A stretch of 64,000 nt of DNA, taken from JANYHH01 sp965249745. GTDB taxonomy: Bacteria > Deinococcota > Deinococci > Deinococcales > JAAFIG01. Position numbers and translations under genes: made by a program. The stretch is taken from positions 2,542,001 through 2,606,000 of the forward strand of contig OZ252252.1 in NCBI GenBank assembly GCA_965249745.1, read 5' to 3'. Shown here in pieces: positions 41,561-51,001 of the stretch. Each line of letters starts with the position of its first letter. The first letter of the stretch is position 1. Below the pieces are notes generated by a model that was given only the letters and a program-made list of their open reading frames with translations, was not told the DNA's origin and made no database searches.

Positions 41561-42799
41561 TCAGAATCTGACAGGCAAGGTTTTCAATCCTCGAGTCACC
41601 AGTCCCGTGTTCCACCGCAAGCGTTCCGGTTGGACAGCCAGCCGCAGATTCGGTAAACGCTCCAACAACACCTGAAAGGCTGTGCTCGCCTCGAGGCGCG
41701 CTAGGGGAGCACCAATGCAGTAATGTGCGCCCTGACCGAAACCGAGATGTTTGTTGTTTTGCCGATCCAATAGGAGTGACTCTGGTTGCTCAAACCTGGT
41801 TTCATCGTGATTAGCGGACCCAATCGCCGCGAACACGAGTTCACCCTTGGGAACGCTGACGCCGCAGATTTCCATGTCCTCTTTGGCATAGCGCTCCGTC
41901 GCCAGCATCACCGGAGCTGTGAACCGTGTGAGTTCTTCTACGGCTGATTTCATCAAGTCCGGTTCGGTTTTCATGCGCTCGAGTTGAGCTGGGTTCGTAA
42001 GTAGGGCCAGCGCACCGTTGCCAATCAGATTGATCGTGGTTTCGTGCCCAGCGATGAGTAGAATTGTGACCATCGCAATCAACTCGTCTTCGGATAAGCT
42101 TGTGCCGTCGGCTTCGGCTTTCACGAGCGCACTTGTCAGATCGTCTTCGGGGTTGACACGACGCTCTCGAACGAGGCGACGCAAGTATGCAACGAACTGG
42201 TACAACTTGGGCATGGCGAGCAAACCGTCCCGTGGCGAACTGATGCTGACGGCGGCGCTAGACCAGCGGTGAAAGTTGTTCCTGTCACGGACTGGAATGC
42301 CAAGCATTTCGGAGATGATCGTCAGAGGGATTTGCAGCGCGAAATCGCCTACCAAATCCATTTCCCCCCGGAGTTGTACTCGGTCAATCAACTCGTTGGT
42401 AAGCGTATCAATGCGTTCTTGCATCTGCCCGATCAGGCGTGGTGTAAATGCTTGATGAACGACGGAGCGCAGTCGAGCGTGATCTGGGTTATCCAAATCC
42501 AGCATGTTGCGCTCGAGTGGCTTGAGAAATCCGGGAATCCAGGCATCAGTTTGTTTGCCGTTTTTCGCTCGGGCATTTCGGCGATCCTTCACCAAGCATT
42601 CGTCCTTTAATGCGTTGAGCACATCGTCGTAGCGAGTCACGATCCAGGCGTGTTGTCCAAGCACCCTGACAGGAACGACGGGTTGCATGTCTCGCCAGCG
42701 CTTGAAAGTCGGGAATGGATTGGCTTTGAAGCCTGAGGCGGCGATGTTGGTCTTTTCCACAGGGTTACGCGGTTCAGGATTGTTTCGGAGGACGGTCAC
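41561..42799 (-). CDS. Cytochrome P450 (CYP107-like)
   Basis: 412 residues from GTG 42799, overlapping the tetR stop by GTGA. I-helix LLIAGHETTINLIGNGALALL, ExxR in EELTRF, heme loop FGQGAHYCIGAPLARLEA. It has the short form of soluble bacterial P450s of the CYP107/CYP109 type, which hydroxylate fatty acids, macrolides or steroids. Expression is under the TetR repressor encoded just upstream. The first ~25 residues are variable. Confidence 0.92.
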   Translation of the reverse strand: MTVLRNNPEPRNPVEKTNIAASGFKANPFPTFKRWRDMQPVVPVRVLGQHAWIVTRYDDVLNALKDECLVKDRRNARAKNGKQTDAWIPGFLKPLERNMLDLDNPDHARLRSVVHQAFTPRLIGQMQERIDTLTNELIDRVQLRGEMDLVGDFALQIPLTIISEMLGIPVRDRNNFHRWSSAAVSISSPRDGLLAMPKLYQFVAYLRRLVRERRVNPEDDLTSALVKAEADGTSLSEDELIAMVTILLIAGHETTINLIGNGALALLTNPAQLERMKTEPDLMKSAVEELTRFTAPVMLATERYAKEDMEICGVSVPKGELVFAAIGSANHDETRFEQPESLLLDRQNNKHLGFGQGAHYCIGAPLARLEASTAFQVLLERLPNLRLAVQPERLRWNTGLVTRGLKTLPVRF

Positions 42800-43428
42800 G
42801 ATGGGGTCTCCTTTGGGCGTAGTGCGCCGAGCACGAAATCTGTGACAAGATCTGGAACCTTGTCCCAGTGGGTCTCGAGGTGATCGTCGCCGATAATGCG
42901 CATCACGATCAGACCAACCAACATAGCGGCCTGAACCCTCAGGACTAGGCGAGCGTCGTCCTTGGTGAGGTCGCTCGATTCCAACACCTGCGCAAAGGCA
43001 CGTTCGGCGAGGGCGAAGGTCGGGTCGGTAACCTGTTGACGGTAAAGCGCTCGAAGCTCAGGGTTCGAGAGTATTTCGGGCAACAGTGCCTGAAACAGGG
43101 TTAGGCTGTCCTCGGTCATGAAACGAAAGCGTTCGCGGGTGTAGGAGCGCACGAAAGGTTCTATGTTGGCAGCTCGCAATTCGGCGAAGTCGGTTTCGCG
43201 CTGTTCGCTTCGGTTGACGCTATGGAGTAAACCTAAAATCAAGGCAGTCTTATTCTCAAAATAGCTGTAGACCGTTCCATCCGCGACGCCTGCCTTAGCG
43301 GCTACGGCTTTGATGGTGGCGCGGTGAAACCCTTTCTCCGCGAAGACAACTCGAGCCGCTTCAAGAATTTGGGTGCGTTTGATGGCAGCAACCTTTTCTT
43401 GAAGCTCTGGATTGGACTTACGCGCCAT
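42796..43428 (-). CDS. TetR-family regulator of the P450 operon
   Basis: 210 residues. The helix-turn-helix is RTQILEAARVVFAEKGFHRATIKAVAAKAGVADGTVYSYFENKTALIL, a textbook TetR domain; the C-terminal domain has LRVQAAMLVGLIVMRIIGDD. First gene of a two-gene operon with the P450. A promoter and perfect operator lie 140-190 nt upstream, with a dispersed repeat in the untranslated leader. Confidence 0.9.
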   Translation of the reverse strand: MARKSNPELQEKVAAIKRTQILEAARVVFAEKGFHRATIKAVAAKAGVADGTVYSYFENKTALILGLLHSVNRSEQRETDFAELRAANIEPFVRSYTRERFRFMTEDSLTLFQALLPEILSNPELRALYRQQVTDPTFALAERAFAQVLESSDLTKDDARLVLRVQAAMLVGLIVMRIIGDDHLETHWDKVPDLVTDFVLGALRPKETPS

Positions 43429-43453
43429 AAAACCTCGTATGTTGTAAAACTTA

Positions 43454-43541
43454 CTGAGTTCGCCATGGGCAGGTTAAGGTCCTAAGGCAATTTGTGTGTC
43501 TGTGACGTATACGTGAAGAGGGCGAACCATACTGTTAGCAG
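43454..43541. repeat. MITE/REP-like dispersed repeat, copy 2
   Basis: 88 nt, about 79 percent identical to 487-575. Ends form an imperfect inverted repeat (CTGAGTTCGCCATGG left; CTGCTAACAGTATGG on the other strand at right). It lies between the tetR start (43428) and its promoter, so it is transcribed as part of the 5' leader. Confidence 0.6.
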
Positions 43542-43570
43542 CAAAGATTAAACTTGAACAACCATTCAAA

Positions 43571-43616
43571 TGAATGAACGTTCATTCAATTTATGACGTA
43601 AAAAGGCCCTTGTCAA
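43571..43616 (-). promoter_or_regulatory. tetR promoter and TetR operator
   Basis: On the minus strand TTGACA (43616-43611), 17 nt, TAAATT (43593-43588). Directly after it is the perfect 18-nt palindrome TGAATGAACGTTCATTCA (43571-43588), the right size for TetR autoregulation. Confidence 0.75.
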
Positions 43617-43680
43617 GCCTGAATGACTCGAGGGTTAACCGACGCACTGGCAATCGTCAGTCATTACTAGCGCAACAGTG

Positions 43681-46600
43681 TCAACCCTGAATTGGTTGCT
43701 GCCAGACCTGCAACGGCGTCACCTCGAGCTGCACGCCCCTCACCTGTTCCAGCCCCGTCACCAGCCAGCGTGTCGCCTCAAGGGTCGTGTAATACGGCAC
43801 GCCCGCCTCGAGTGCCCGCCGCAGCAACTTCGAGCCGGTCAGGTCAATTAACAAATCTGGCACGGCTGTGGTTTCGTGACTACTCTCGAGAATGGATGCC
43901 TCGTAGCCAATCGCGGCAAATCTGGACCTCATTTCCTCGAGTCCGGGCCCGACCAGCAGCACCTTGCCTGAACTTGGCAGCTTGACGTTCGCACCGAGTT
44001 GCGCCCGGAGGTACGCCAGGAACGGGTTCGCGTCTAGGCCCATGCTCTCGCCGGTACTTTTCATTTCGGGGCCCAGCACGGGGATGATGCCGGGAAATTT
44101 CAGGAACGGCAGATGCACCTCTTTGACGCTGTAATGTTCAGGAACAGGTGCGGTCAGAAAGTTCAACTCCTCGAGCGTCTTGCCGACACCGATCAGGGCG
44201 GCATATTTCGCCAGCGGATGCCCGATCGCCTTGCTAACGAACGGAACGGTCCGGCTGGCTCTGGGGTTCGCCTCCAGGATGTACAGCAGGTCGTTCTGAA
44301 CCGCGTACTGCACGTTCATCAAGCCCTTGACGCCGATCTCGAGCGCGAGTTTTTTGGTGGTGCTGTGAACCTCTTCTAATAGGGCAGGGGACAGGTGAAC
44401 CGGGGGCAGCACGCAGGCGCTGTCCCCGCTGTGAACGCCCGCCGCCTCGATGTGTTCCATGACGCCCGCCACGACCGCGTTGACACCATCGCACAGGCAG
44501 TCCACGTCCAGCTCCAACGCCCCCTCGAGAAACGCGTCCAGCAAAATACTCGGGTTGCCCTCCACGGCGGCGTAGACCTCGCGCAGGTAAGTATCCAGTT
44601 CGGGTTCACTGCCAACGGTTCGCATCGCACGCCCGCCCAGCACGTAACTCGGGCGAGCCATCAGCGGGAAACCGAGTTCCCGCGCCAGCTTCAAGGCCTC
44701 GGCGGGCGTGTTGGCCACGGCTCCCTTGGGTTGCCGAATGCCCAGGCGGTCGCACAGCCGGTTGAACTCGAGCCGATCCTCGGCGGTGTGAATCGCGCCC
44801 GGTGGGGTACCGATGATCGGTGCGCCAGCGGCTTCCAGGGGTCCGGCCAGTTTCAGCGGTGTCTGCCCGCCGAGTTGCACGATCACACCGACCGGCCGCT
44901 CGTGCTCGATGATGTTCATGACATCTTCAAAGGTCAGCGGCTCGAAGTACAGGCGATCTGCCGTGTCGTAATCGGTGCTGACGGTTTCCGGGTTGGAGTT
45001 GACCATGATCGTTTCAAAACCCGCCTCCTTGAGCGCCCAGACCGCGTGAACCGTGGCGTAATCGAACTCCACGCCCTGCCCGATCCGGTTCGGACCCGAC
45101 CCGAGGATCATGACTTTCGGTTTGTCGGTGGGACGAACCTCGTCCTCCCACTCGTAGGAACTGTAATGGTACGGCGTGAAGGCCTCGAACTCGGCGGCGC
45201 AGGTGTCCACCGTCTTGTAGACCGGGAGGCACTTTGCGGCTTTCCGAAGGGCGCGCACCTCGAGTTCAGACTTCCCAGTCAGCTCACCAATCCGTGCGTC
45301 GGACAGCCCCAAACGCTTCACCTCGCGCCAAAGTTCGTACTTCCAGGTCTCGAGCGCACCGAGCGTTTTCAACTCGCGTTCCGCCGCCACGATTTCCTCG
45401 AGCTGCGCCAGGAACCACGGGTCTATCGCAGTACGGCTGTGCAACGCGCCGATGTCCACGCCGCGCCGTAGCATCTCCAAAACAGCCAGAAAGCGCTTCG
45501 GGGTCGGTTCCAGCAGCCCCTCGAGTTGCGCGGTGTTCATGGCTTCAAAGCTGCCGCGCACGTCGCTCTCCAAGGACCGAAGCGCCTTCATGAAGCTCTC
45601 CTTGAAGGTTCGTCCGATCGCCATGACCTCGCCGACAGAGCGCATCTGTGTGCCTAGGCGCTCCGGTGCGCCGGGAAACTTCTCAAACGCGAAACGCGGA
45701 ATTTTCGTGACCACGTAATCAATGCTCGGCTCGAAGCTGGCCGGGGTGACGCGGGTGATGTCGTTCGGTAGCTCGTCCAACCTATAGCCGGTCGCCAGCA
45801 GCGCCGCGATCTTGGCGATTGGAAAGCCGGTGGCTTTGCTGGCCAGCGCCGAACTGCGGCTGACTCGAGGGTTCATCTCGATCACGATCACGCGCCCGTC
45901 GCTCGGGTTGACCGCGAACTGAATGTTGCTGCCGCCGGTGTCCACGCCGATCTCGCGGATGATCGCCTGGGACATGTCGCGCAAGTCCTGGTACTCCTTG
46001 TCGGACAGCGTTTGCGCCGGGGCGACGGTGATGCTGTCGCCGGTGTGAACGCCCATCGGGTCGAAGTTTTCGATGCTGGTGATGATGACCACGGTATCGT
46101 TGTGGTCGCGCATGACTTCCAACTCGAACTCTTTCCAGCCCAGGATGCTCTCTTCGATCAGTGCCGAGTGCGTCGGTGACATTGGCAAGCCCTGCGTCAG
46201 CAACGCTTTGAACTCCGCCTCGTCCCTGGCGATGCCGCCGCCTGTCCCGCCGAGCGTGAAACTCGGACGAATGATCGCCGGATAGCGGATTTCGCCAACC
46301 CAAGCCAGTGCCTCCTCGAGGCTGTGAATCATCTTGCCCTTGGCGCACTGGATGCCGATCTTCTGCATGGCTTGCTGGAACAGTTGCCGATCCTCACCCT
46401 TGTTGATGGCTTCGGCGTTCGCGCCGATCAACTCCACGCCGTACTTCTTCAAGATGCCCGCGTCCTCCAAGGCTAAGCTCAGATTCAGCGCCGTCTGCCC
46501 GCCCAAGGTTGGCAGCAACGCCTGGGGGCGCTCCCTGGCGATGATCTTCTCAGCGAATTCAAGCGTCAGCGGCTCCAAGTATGTGGCGTCCGCCAGTTCG

Positions 46601-46773
46601 GGATCGGTCATGATCGTGGCTGGGTTGGAGTTCACTAACACGACGCGGAACCCGGCGTTTTTTAACGATTTCAGGGCTTGGGTGCCGCTGTAATCGAACT
46701 CGGCCGCCTGACCAATCTGGATCGGACCGGAACCGACGATCATGATCGTCTTGATGTCATCGCGTTTGGGCAT
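43681..46773 (-). CDS. carB: Carbamoyl-phosphate synthase, large subunit
   Basis: 1030 residues from ATG 46773, preceded by GAGG; the frame runs open to 46932 through the attenuator. The start MPKRDDIKTIMIVGSGPIQIGQAAEFDYSGTQ is canonical. Two ATP-grasp halves are seen: the first with FTLGGTGGGIARDEAEF, the second starting KVMILGSGPNRIGQGVEFDY and with RPSYVLGGRAM. The C-terminal allosteric domain is short (about 120 residues). It supplies carbamoyl phosphate to pyrimidines and arginine. The small subunit carA is not adjacent. Confidence 0.95.
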   Translation of the reverse strand: MPKRDDIKTIMIVGSGPIQIGQAAEFDYSGTQALKSLKNAGFRVVLVNSNPATIMTDPELADATYLEPLTLEFAEKIIARERPQALLPTLGGQTALNLSLALEDAGILKKYGVELIGANAEAINKGEDRQLFQQAMQKIGIQCAKGKMIHSLEEALAWVGEIRYPAIIRPSFTLGGTGGGIARDEAEFKALLTQGLPMSPTHSALIEESILGWKEFELEVMRDHNDTVVIITSIENFDPMGVHTGDSITVAPAQTLSDKEYQDLRDMSQAIIREIGVDTGGSNIQFAVNPSDGRVIVIEMNPRVSRSSALASKATGFPIAKIAALLATGYRLDELPNDITRVTPASFEPSIDYVVTKIPRFAFEKFPGAPERLGTQMRSVGEVMAIGRTFKESFMKALRSLESDVRGSFEAMNTAQLEGLLEPTPKRFLAVLEMLRRGVDIGALHSRTAIDPWFLAQLEEIVAAERELKTLGALETWKYELWREVKRLGLSDARIGELTGKSELEVRALRKAAKCLPVYKTVDTCAAEFEAFTPYHYSSYEWEDEVRPTDKPKVMILGSGPNRIGQGVEFDYATVHAVWALKEAGFETIMVNSNPETVSTDYDTADRLYFEPLTFEDVMNIIEHERPVGVIVQLGGQTPLKLAGPLEAAGAPIIGTPPGAIHTAEDRLEFNRLCDRLGIRQPKGAVANTPAEALKLARELGFPLMARPSYVLGGRAMRTVGSEPELDTYLREVYAAVEGNPSILLDAFLEGALELDVDCLCDGVNAVVAGVMEHIEAAGVHSGDSACVLPPVHLSPALLEEVHSTTKKLALEIGVKGLMNVQYAVQNDLLYILEANPRASRTVPFVSKAIGHPLAKYAALIGVGKTLEELNFLTAPVPEHYSVKEVHLPFLKFPGIIPVLGPEMKSTGESMGLDANPFLAYLRAQLGANVKLPSSGKVLLVGPGLEEMRSRFAAIGYEASILESSHETTAVPDLLIDLTGSKLLRRALEAGVPYYTTLEATRWLVTGLEQVRGVQLEVTPLQVWQQPIQG

Positions 46774-46844
46774 GAGGAACCTCATTCGTGCAGCCAGAGA
46801 AGTAATTATCAAAAAATCAATGAATAAACGCTGAAAATCTGCAT

Positions 46845-46932
46845 AAAAATACGAGACCCTACCTGCGGGGGTCTCGAGAGAACCTGCCTTGAACCCGAGA
46901 GCAGAGTTTAACACCCACAGCTCAAATTGCAA
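46845..46932 (-). promoter_or_regulatory. carB promoter and early transcription attenuator
   Basis: On the minus strand TTGCAA (46932-46927), 16 nt, TAAACT (46910-46905). About 25 nt after the expected start, GAGACCC and GGGTCTC (arms at 46869-46875 and 46853-46859) form a stem followed by GTATTTTTATG. No leader ORF with start signals is seen, so the trigger for read-through is unknown. Confidence 0.55.
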
Positions 46933-47059
46933 CCTGAGGCTTCTATGGCGCTCCCAATCCCAGGGTAGGGAAACCTAGAACCATCCAGAGCCGACTGCAT
47001 AACCGCTCGAGCGGTTCCGGCTTTAACGCGCTTCATCTCAAAATGGCTATATTGGATGC

Positions 47060-47350
47060 ATGGCGAACAAGAAACCCAGGCAGGCGCAAGACCTCGAGAT
47101 CATGCCGCTCGAGATGCTCCAAGCCATGTCCGAGATGGATATAGATCCAGGCGCGATGTTCAACAATGTCTTGGAACTGGAATCGCAACTGATCGAGATC
47201 GCGCACAGCATCGCCGGGGATGCGATCAACATTCACGGCTTTGACTCGGAACAGGAACGGGTATCCGCCGCGCACCGACAGGTAGAACTGCTCGGGAAGC
47301 TGTACCAGGAACTGCGCACCGTCACCAACCCGGACCTTCACGAAAGTTAA
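47060..47350 (+). CDS. Small uncharacterised acidic protein (96 aa)
   Basis: ATG 47060 lies 6 nt after TATATT (47048-47053), a leaderless start. The product (DLEIMPLEMLQAMSEMDIDPGAMFNNVLELESQLIEIAHSIAGD...) is highly helical and acidic, likely a small coiled bundle. No family recognised. Its stop overlaps the end of a convergent small ORF by 4 nt. Confidence 0.65.
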   Translation: MANKKPRQAQDLEIMPLEMLQAMSEMDIDPGAMFNNVLELESQLIEIAHSIAGDAINIHGFDSEQERVSAAHRQVELLGKLYQELRTVTNPDLHES

Positions 47351-47658
47351 TCCCGAGAGGCCGCTTTGCGTGGCTGCCGCTCGAGCCTGCCCCTAATCCA
47401 GCGTAAGAAACCCTCGAAGGTCTCGGGTTGCGGGTGCCGGGCTTGAATGCTCAGCGTTCGCTCGAGAAGCGTTTGTAGGAGCTTACGTTTCGAGGGCTTT
47501 CCCACGGAATCAGTGTAAAAGAAAAACGGTTCACTGAAGCCACACTGCTCCGAAAGGCGCTGCTTCAAAAGCTGATGCGGCTCGAGGATGGACAGGTTCT
47601 TTTTGCTAGACTGTCTAATGACCCTGTTTAACGACCCTCGAGTTTCACAAATTCTCAA
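47347..47658 (-). CDS. Possible small protein (up to 103 aa)
   Basis: An open frame from TTG 47658; the start is uncertain. The middle (LLKQRLSEQCGFSEPFFFYTDSVGKPSKRKLLQTLLERTLS) has protein-like composition, and the tail is strongly basic. Convergent with the previous gene. On the other strand a competing 17-codon leaderless ORF begins at 47618, so only one of the two signals may be real. Confidence 0.4.
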   Translation of the reverse strand: MRICETRGSLNRVIRQSSKKNLSILEPHQLLKQRLSEQCGFSEPFFFYTDSVGKPSKRKLLQTLLERTLSIQARHPQPETFEGFLRWIRGRLERQPRKAASRD

Positions 47659-47671
47659 AAACAGTTTTTAA
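47618..47671 (+). CDS. Possible leaderless micro-ORF (17 aa)
   Basis: ATG 47618 follows TAGACT (47607-47612) by 5 nt and encodes MTLFNDPRVSQILKNSF. It precedes the PhyH gene by 139 nt. It could be a leader peptide; no hairpin with a T run follows, so the role is open. Confidence 0.25.
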   Translation: MTLFNDPRVSQILKNSF

Positions 47672-47810
47672 CGATGCGAGCGAGTAATGGTCCTTCTTAG
47701 GCTAGCCCTCGGCTGGAACACGCGACCCCTTTCCTAACCGCCGCGTCAGGCTGACAGCGTTCAGATCAAGTCCCCTCGTCTCGAGACGAACCCTTGAAAG
47801 GTGTTTGACC

Positions 47811-48722
47811 ATGCCAACCCAGTTGTCCTCCCTACCACAGCCCTTAGAGAGCAACGGCCACACACTGCAAACCACGCCAGAGCGCCTCGGCTGGCTCGAG
47901 CCGAGCGACCCACAAGACGGGGTGCCAGCTTTGAGAGACCGCCTGACCGAACACGGCTACGTCTGGTTGAAAGGCTTGTTGCCTAAAAAGGAGGTGTTAG
48001 CGTTTCGACGGCACTTCTTTCAAGCTTTTTCTGACACCGGTCTGTTGAAGCCTGGAAGCGATCCCGTGGATGGCTTGTATGCTGGGACGGAGGACGGGGC
48101 GCTCGCCGCGAAACGATTGATGGAGGTCGTGCGCTCCGCCGCCTACGAGGCGTTTTGTCTGCACCCAAACCTCTGGCGTTTCCTGGACGAGTTGCTGGGC
48201 GGCCCGTCGTACCTGCACAAGCGCAAGATCGCGCGGTACACCCGTCCCGGTGACCCGGCTGCGACCGGGGCGCACTACGACCTGGTGTACCTGCGCGGCG
48301 GAACCGACCGAATCGTGACCGCCTGGATTCCGATCGGAGACGTACCCGTTGACATGGGTGGGCTGATCTATTTGGAAGGATCGCATCGCGTTGGTAAGCG
48401 GCTCGAGGCGGAGTTCAGGGCGCGAAACGCTGATCTCAGCCCAGAGGATCGCATCAGCGCCTACAACCGACTGATGGCCGATGGTGGTTGGATCTCCAAG
48501 GATTTACCGGCGGTCGCCGAACGGCTCGGGGGTCGCTGGCTGGTCGCCGATTACGAGGCGGGCGATATCGTGCTGCACAGCCCGTACATGGTTCACGCGG
48601 CCACCACGAACCGCGACTCCCAGCGTCGTCTGCGGCTCTCCACCGACATCCGTTATCAGAACGTGCGCGACGAAATAGACGCCCGTTGGAGCAATCACTG
48701 GTCGCTCGAGGACATGCTGTGA
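47811..48722 (+). CDS. Phytanoyl-CoA dioxygenase (PhyH) family protein
   Basis: 303 residues from ATG 47811 with AAAGGTG upstream. Fe(II)/2-oxoglutarate oxygenase: the iron ligands are HYD in GAHYDLVYLRGG and a distal His in DIVLHSPYMVHAATTN, followed by RRLRLSTDIRY, whose Arg binds 2-oxoglutarate. The substrate of bacterial PhyH proteins ranges from lipids to ectoine; not determined here. It lies 52 nt before the GH4 gene and may share its transcript. Confidence 0.85.
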   Translation: MPTQLSSLPQPLESNGHTLQTTPERLGWLEPSDPQDGVPALRDRLTEHGYVWLKGLLPKKEVLAFRRHFFQAFSDTGLLKPGSDPVDGLYAGTEDGALAAKRLMEVVRSAAYEAFCLHPNLWRFLDELLGGPSYLHKRKIARYTRPGDPAATGAHYDLVYLRGGTDRIVTAWIPIGDVPVDMGGLIYLEGSHRVGKRLEAEFRARNADLSPEDRISAYNRLMADGGWISKDLPAVAERLGGRWLVADYEAGDIVLHSPYMVHAATTNRDSQRRLRLSTDIRYQNVRDEIDARWSNHWSLEDML

Positions 48723-48774
48723 GGGCACAGACCCTGATAGGCTGAGCTGAAACCAAAGTCCTGAAGGGGAAGCC

Positions 48775-50075
48775 ATGACCAAGATTGCCATCGTCGGCGC
48801 GGGCAGCGCCATGTTTGCCCGTCAACTCATCACCGATATTCTCAGCATTGACGGACTGGAAACCGGCGAGTTCACGCTCGTGGACATAGATGCTAAACGT
48901 CTCGAGTTGTCGCATCGGCTCAGCCAACGCGTCGTGGAGCTGAAAGGGAAGCGCTGGACGGTCAGCGCCAGCACCGAACGGGCGGCGGCGCTGACCGGTG
49001 CGGATTTCGTCGTCAACACCATTGAGGTCGCGGGCCTGCCAAATGTGCGCTTCGATTACGACATCCCACTCAAATACGGTGTGGATCAGTGCATCGGGGA
49101 CACGATCGGACCCGGCGGCATCTTCAAAGCGTTACGAACCGCCCCCACCTGGCTCGAGATTCTGCGCGATTGCGAGCGGCTCTGCCCAGACGCGCTGGTC
49201 TTGAATTACACCAACCCAATGAGCATCCTGACCCAGGCTGCGCTGACCGCCACGAAGATGCAGGTTGTCGGGCTGTGCCACAGCGTCCAAGGTACCAGCC
49301 GGGAGCTGGCGGCGCACCTTGGTGTGCCGTATGAGGAATTTAGTTATTCACTGGCGGGACTGAACCACAACGCCTGGTTTTTGGAACTGCGACGCGGCGA
49401 CGAAGACCTGTATCCGCGCCTGCGCGAGCGTGCCAAGGACCCGGCGGTCTACGAACACGACCCGGTGCGCTTCGAGATCATGAAGCACCTCGGCGCGTTC
49501 GTCACCGAGTCCAGCGGTCACTTTAGCGAGTACGTGCCGTACTACAGGAAACGCCCCGACCTGATAGCGAAATACATGCGTTCCGGGTACCGTGGCGAGA
49601 GCGGTTTCTACGCCAACAACTGGCCGCGCTGGCGCTCTGAGCACGACGCTCGAGTGGAGAAGATGTTGGACGGCACAGAATCAATTCCGTTGACGCGCAG
49701 TCACGAGTACGCTCGAACATCGTTGAAGGGATCAGCCTCAACCGACCGGCTGTAATTTACGGCAATGTCATGAACCACGGTTTGATTGACAACCTGCCCG
49801 TCGGCTGCGTCGAGGTTGCCTGCCGGGTGGACGCGAACGGATTGCGGCCTGAACCATTTGGGTCGCTGCCAGAGCAGCTCGCGGCGATGAACCGGGCCCA
49901 CATGGCGGTCAATAATCTGGCGGTCGAGGCGATTCTGAACGGTTCAAAACAAGCCGCCAAGTACGCGTTGATGATTGACCCGCTGACCGCCGCCGTCTGT
50001 TCCCCGGAGGAGATTGACGCCATGTTCGAGGAGATGTGGACCGCGCAATCCCCGTACCTCGAGGGGTATCGGTGA
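48775..50075 (+). pseudogene. GH4 family glycosidase (alpha-glucosidase/galactosidase, MelA-like), frameshifted
   Basis: Frame one (48775-49755) reads KIAIVGAGSAMFARQLITDIL (NAD site), NTIEVAGLPNVRFDYDIPLKYGV, the metal Cys in GLCHSVQGTS and LNHNAWF. After SHEYAR at about 49713 homology continues in another frame as NIVEGISLNRPAVIYGNVMNHGLIDNLP and runs to 50075. One missing base in the CGAAC run (GCT CGA AAC expected) restores one 434-residue protein. GH4 enzymes need NAD and Mn and use a redox mechanism. Null allele or sequencing error. Confidence 0.8.
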
Positions 50076-50363
50076 TCCCAGGGATACATTCGGTTGCTGG
50101 CTCGTCCACTCATATGCTCCTCTGGGTTGGGCCTTTCCAAGTACAGCCGACGCAGCTTGGGGATTTCAGTCTCGAGCCGGATTTCCCGAAGTCTCCAGGT
50201 CGTCTGCCAGATTAGAATCGCAGCCCCAAGGGACGCGAAGATTTGAGCGCCCAATCTCGGGTGGTTGTCTTGGACACCGTTTCGAGCGCTAGGGTTTGTC
50301 GGGCTTTCTCGAGACTCTGATGGCCTAACTGACAAAGTTGTAAAGAACTTGCTCCAAACCAAC
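50076..50363. other. Intergenic region, no supported gene
   Basis: An open minus-strand frame crosses the region and contains LGAQIFASLGAAILIWQTTWRLREIRLE, which could be a remnant of a small membrane protein, but it lacks a start signal and overlaps the tetR promoter. I do not annotate it as a gene. Confidence 0.35.
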
Positions 50364-50392
50364 TTGACAATAAGTAACTGCGCAGTTACTAT
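50364..50392 (+). promoter_or_regulatory. Promoter and TetR operator of the RND cluster regulator
   Basis: TTGACA (50364-50369), 17 nt, TACTAT (50387-50392), with the perfect 18-nt palindrome AGTAACTGCGCAGTTACT (50373-50390) filling the spacer. A degenerate site, TAACTG-n6-CAGTTTA, lies at 51021-51039, ahead of the exporter gene. Confidence 0.78.
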
Positions 50393-50398
50393 CTCCTC

Positions 50399-51001
50399 GT
50401 GGCAAGAACTGCAACCATCACCACCGAACAAATTCTCGAGGCGGCTCGCGCCGTCTTCTTGGAGCAAGGTGTCAACGCCACCACGGTCGAAGTCGCCAAT
50501 CGCGCCGGAATCTCGAGCGCCAGCATCTTCAAGCGTTACCCGACAAAGGAGGCGTTGCTGTTCGCTGCGATGTCGCAGATGCCCTATGAGCGCGTCTGGA
50601 CTTCAGAACTCGAGGCCCAACTAGGACACGGTGACCCCAAAGCAGACTTACTGCTGATCGCACAGCGAATTGCCTCCTACACGGCAGAACTCGTTCCGCG
50701 CATGATGCTGATGCGCTCGCTGGGACAGCAGGCTGGAGAGTCGTCAATCGGTTTACCGAGACCCCCTCGAGTGGAACACGATTTTGCCGCAATGACCGCC
50801 TATTTCGCCCGCGAGATGGCTCATGGCCGTATCACGCGGGGCGATCCGACGGTTCCGGCGCTCGCCCTCATGCACGCGACCGCTGGGTTTTCAATCAGTC
50901 AAGTCTTGCAATCCGAAGCTGCGTTTGATGCCTCCGGTTTCCTCGAAGATTTCGTCAGCGTCTTGTGGTGCGGGCTAGAGAAAAAGGAAGGGGAAGGGTA
51001 A
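50399..51001 (+). CDS. TetR-family regulator of the RND/monooxygenase cluster
   Basis: 200 residues from GTG 50399, 6 nt after TACTAT, so leaderless. DNA-binding domain TTEQILEAARAVFLEQGVNATTVEVANRAGISSASIFKRYPTKEALLF. The ligand domain is unremarkable. It sits directly upstream of the exporter gene in the same direction and has matching palindromes at its own promoter and before the exporter, so it probably represses both. Confidence 0.88.
   Translation: MARTATITTEQILEAARAVFLEQGVNATTVEVANRAGISSASIFKRYPTKEALLFAAMSQMPYERVWTSELEAQLGHGDPKADLLLIAQRIASYTAELVPRMMLMRSLGQQAGESSIGLPRPPRVEHDFAAMTAYFAREMAHGRITRGDPTVPALALMHATAGFSISQVLQSEAAFDASGFLEDFVSVLWCGLEKKEGEG

Noticed and set aside
45782..46348. 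Second coding frame inside carB
   Set aside because: It lies wholly within carB, with no start signal and composition typical of high-GC shadows.
49757..50467. 236-codon minus-strand frame over the GH4 end and tetR promoter
   Set aside because: It crosses the conserved GH4 C-terminus and the tetR operator; only a short hydrophobic stretch looks protein-like and there is no start signal.
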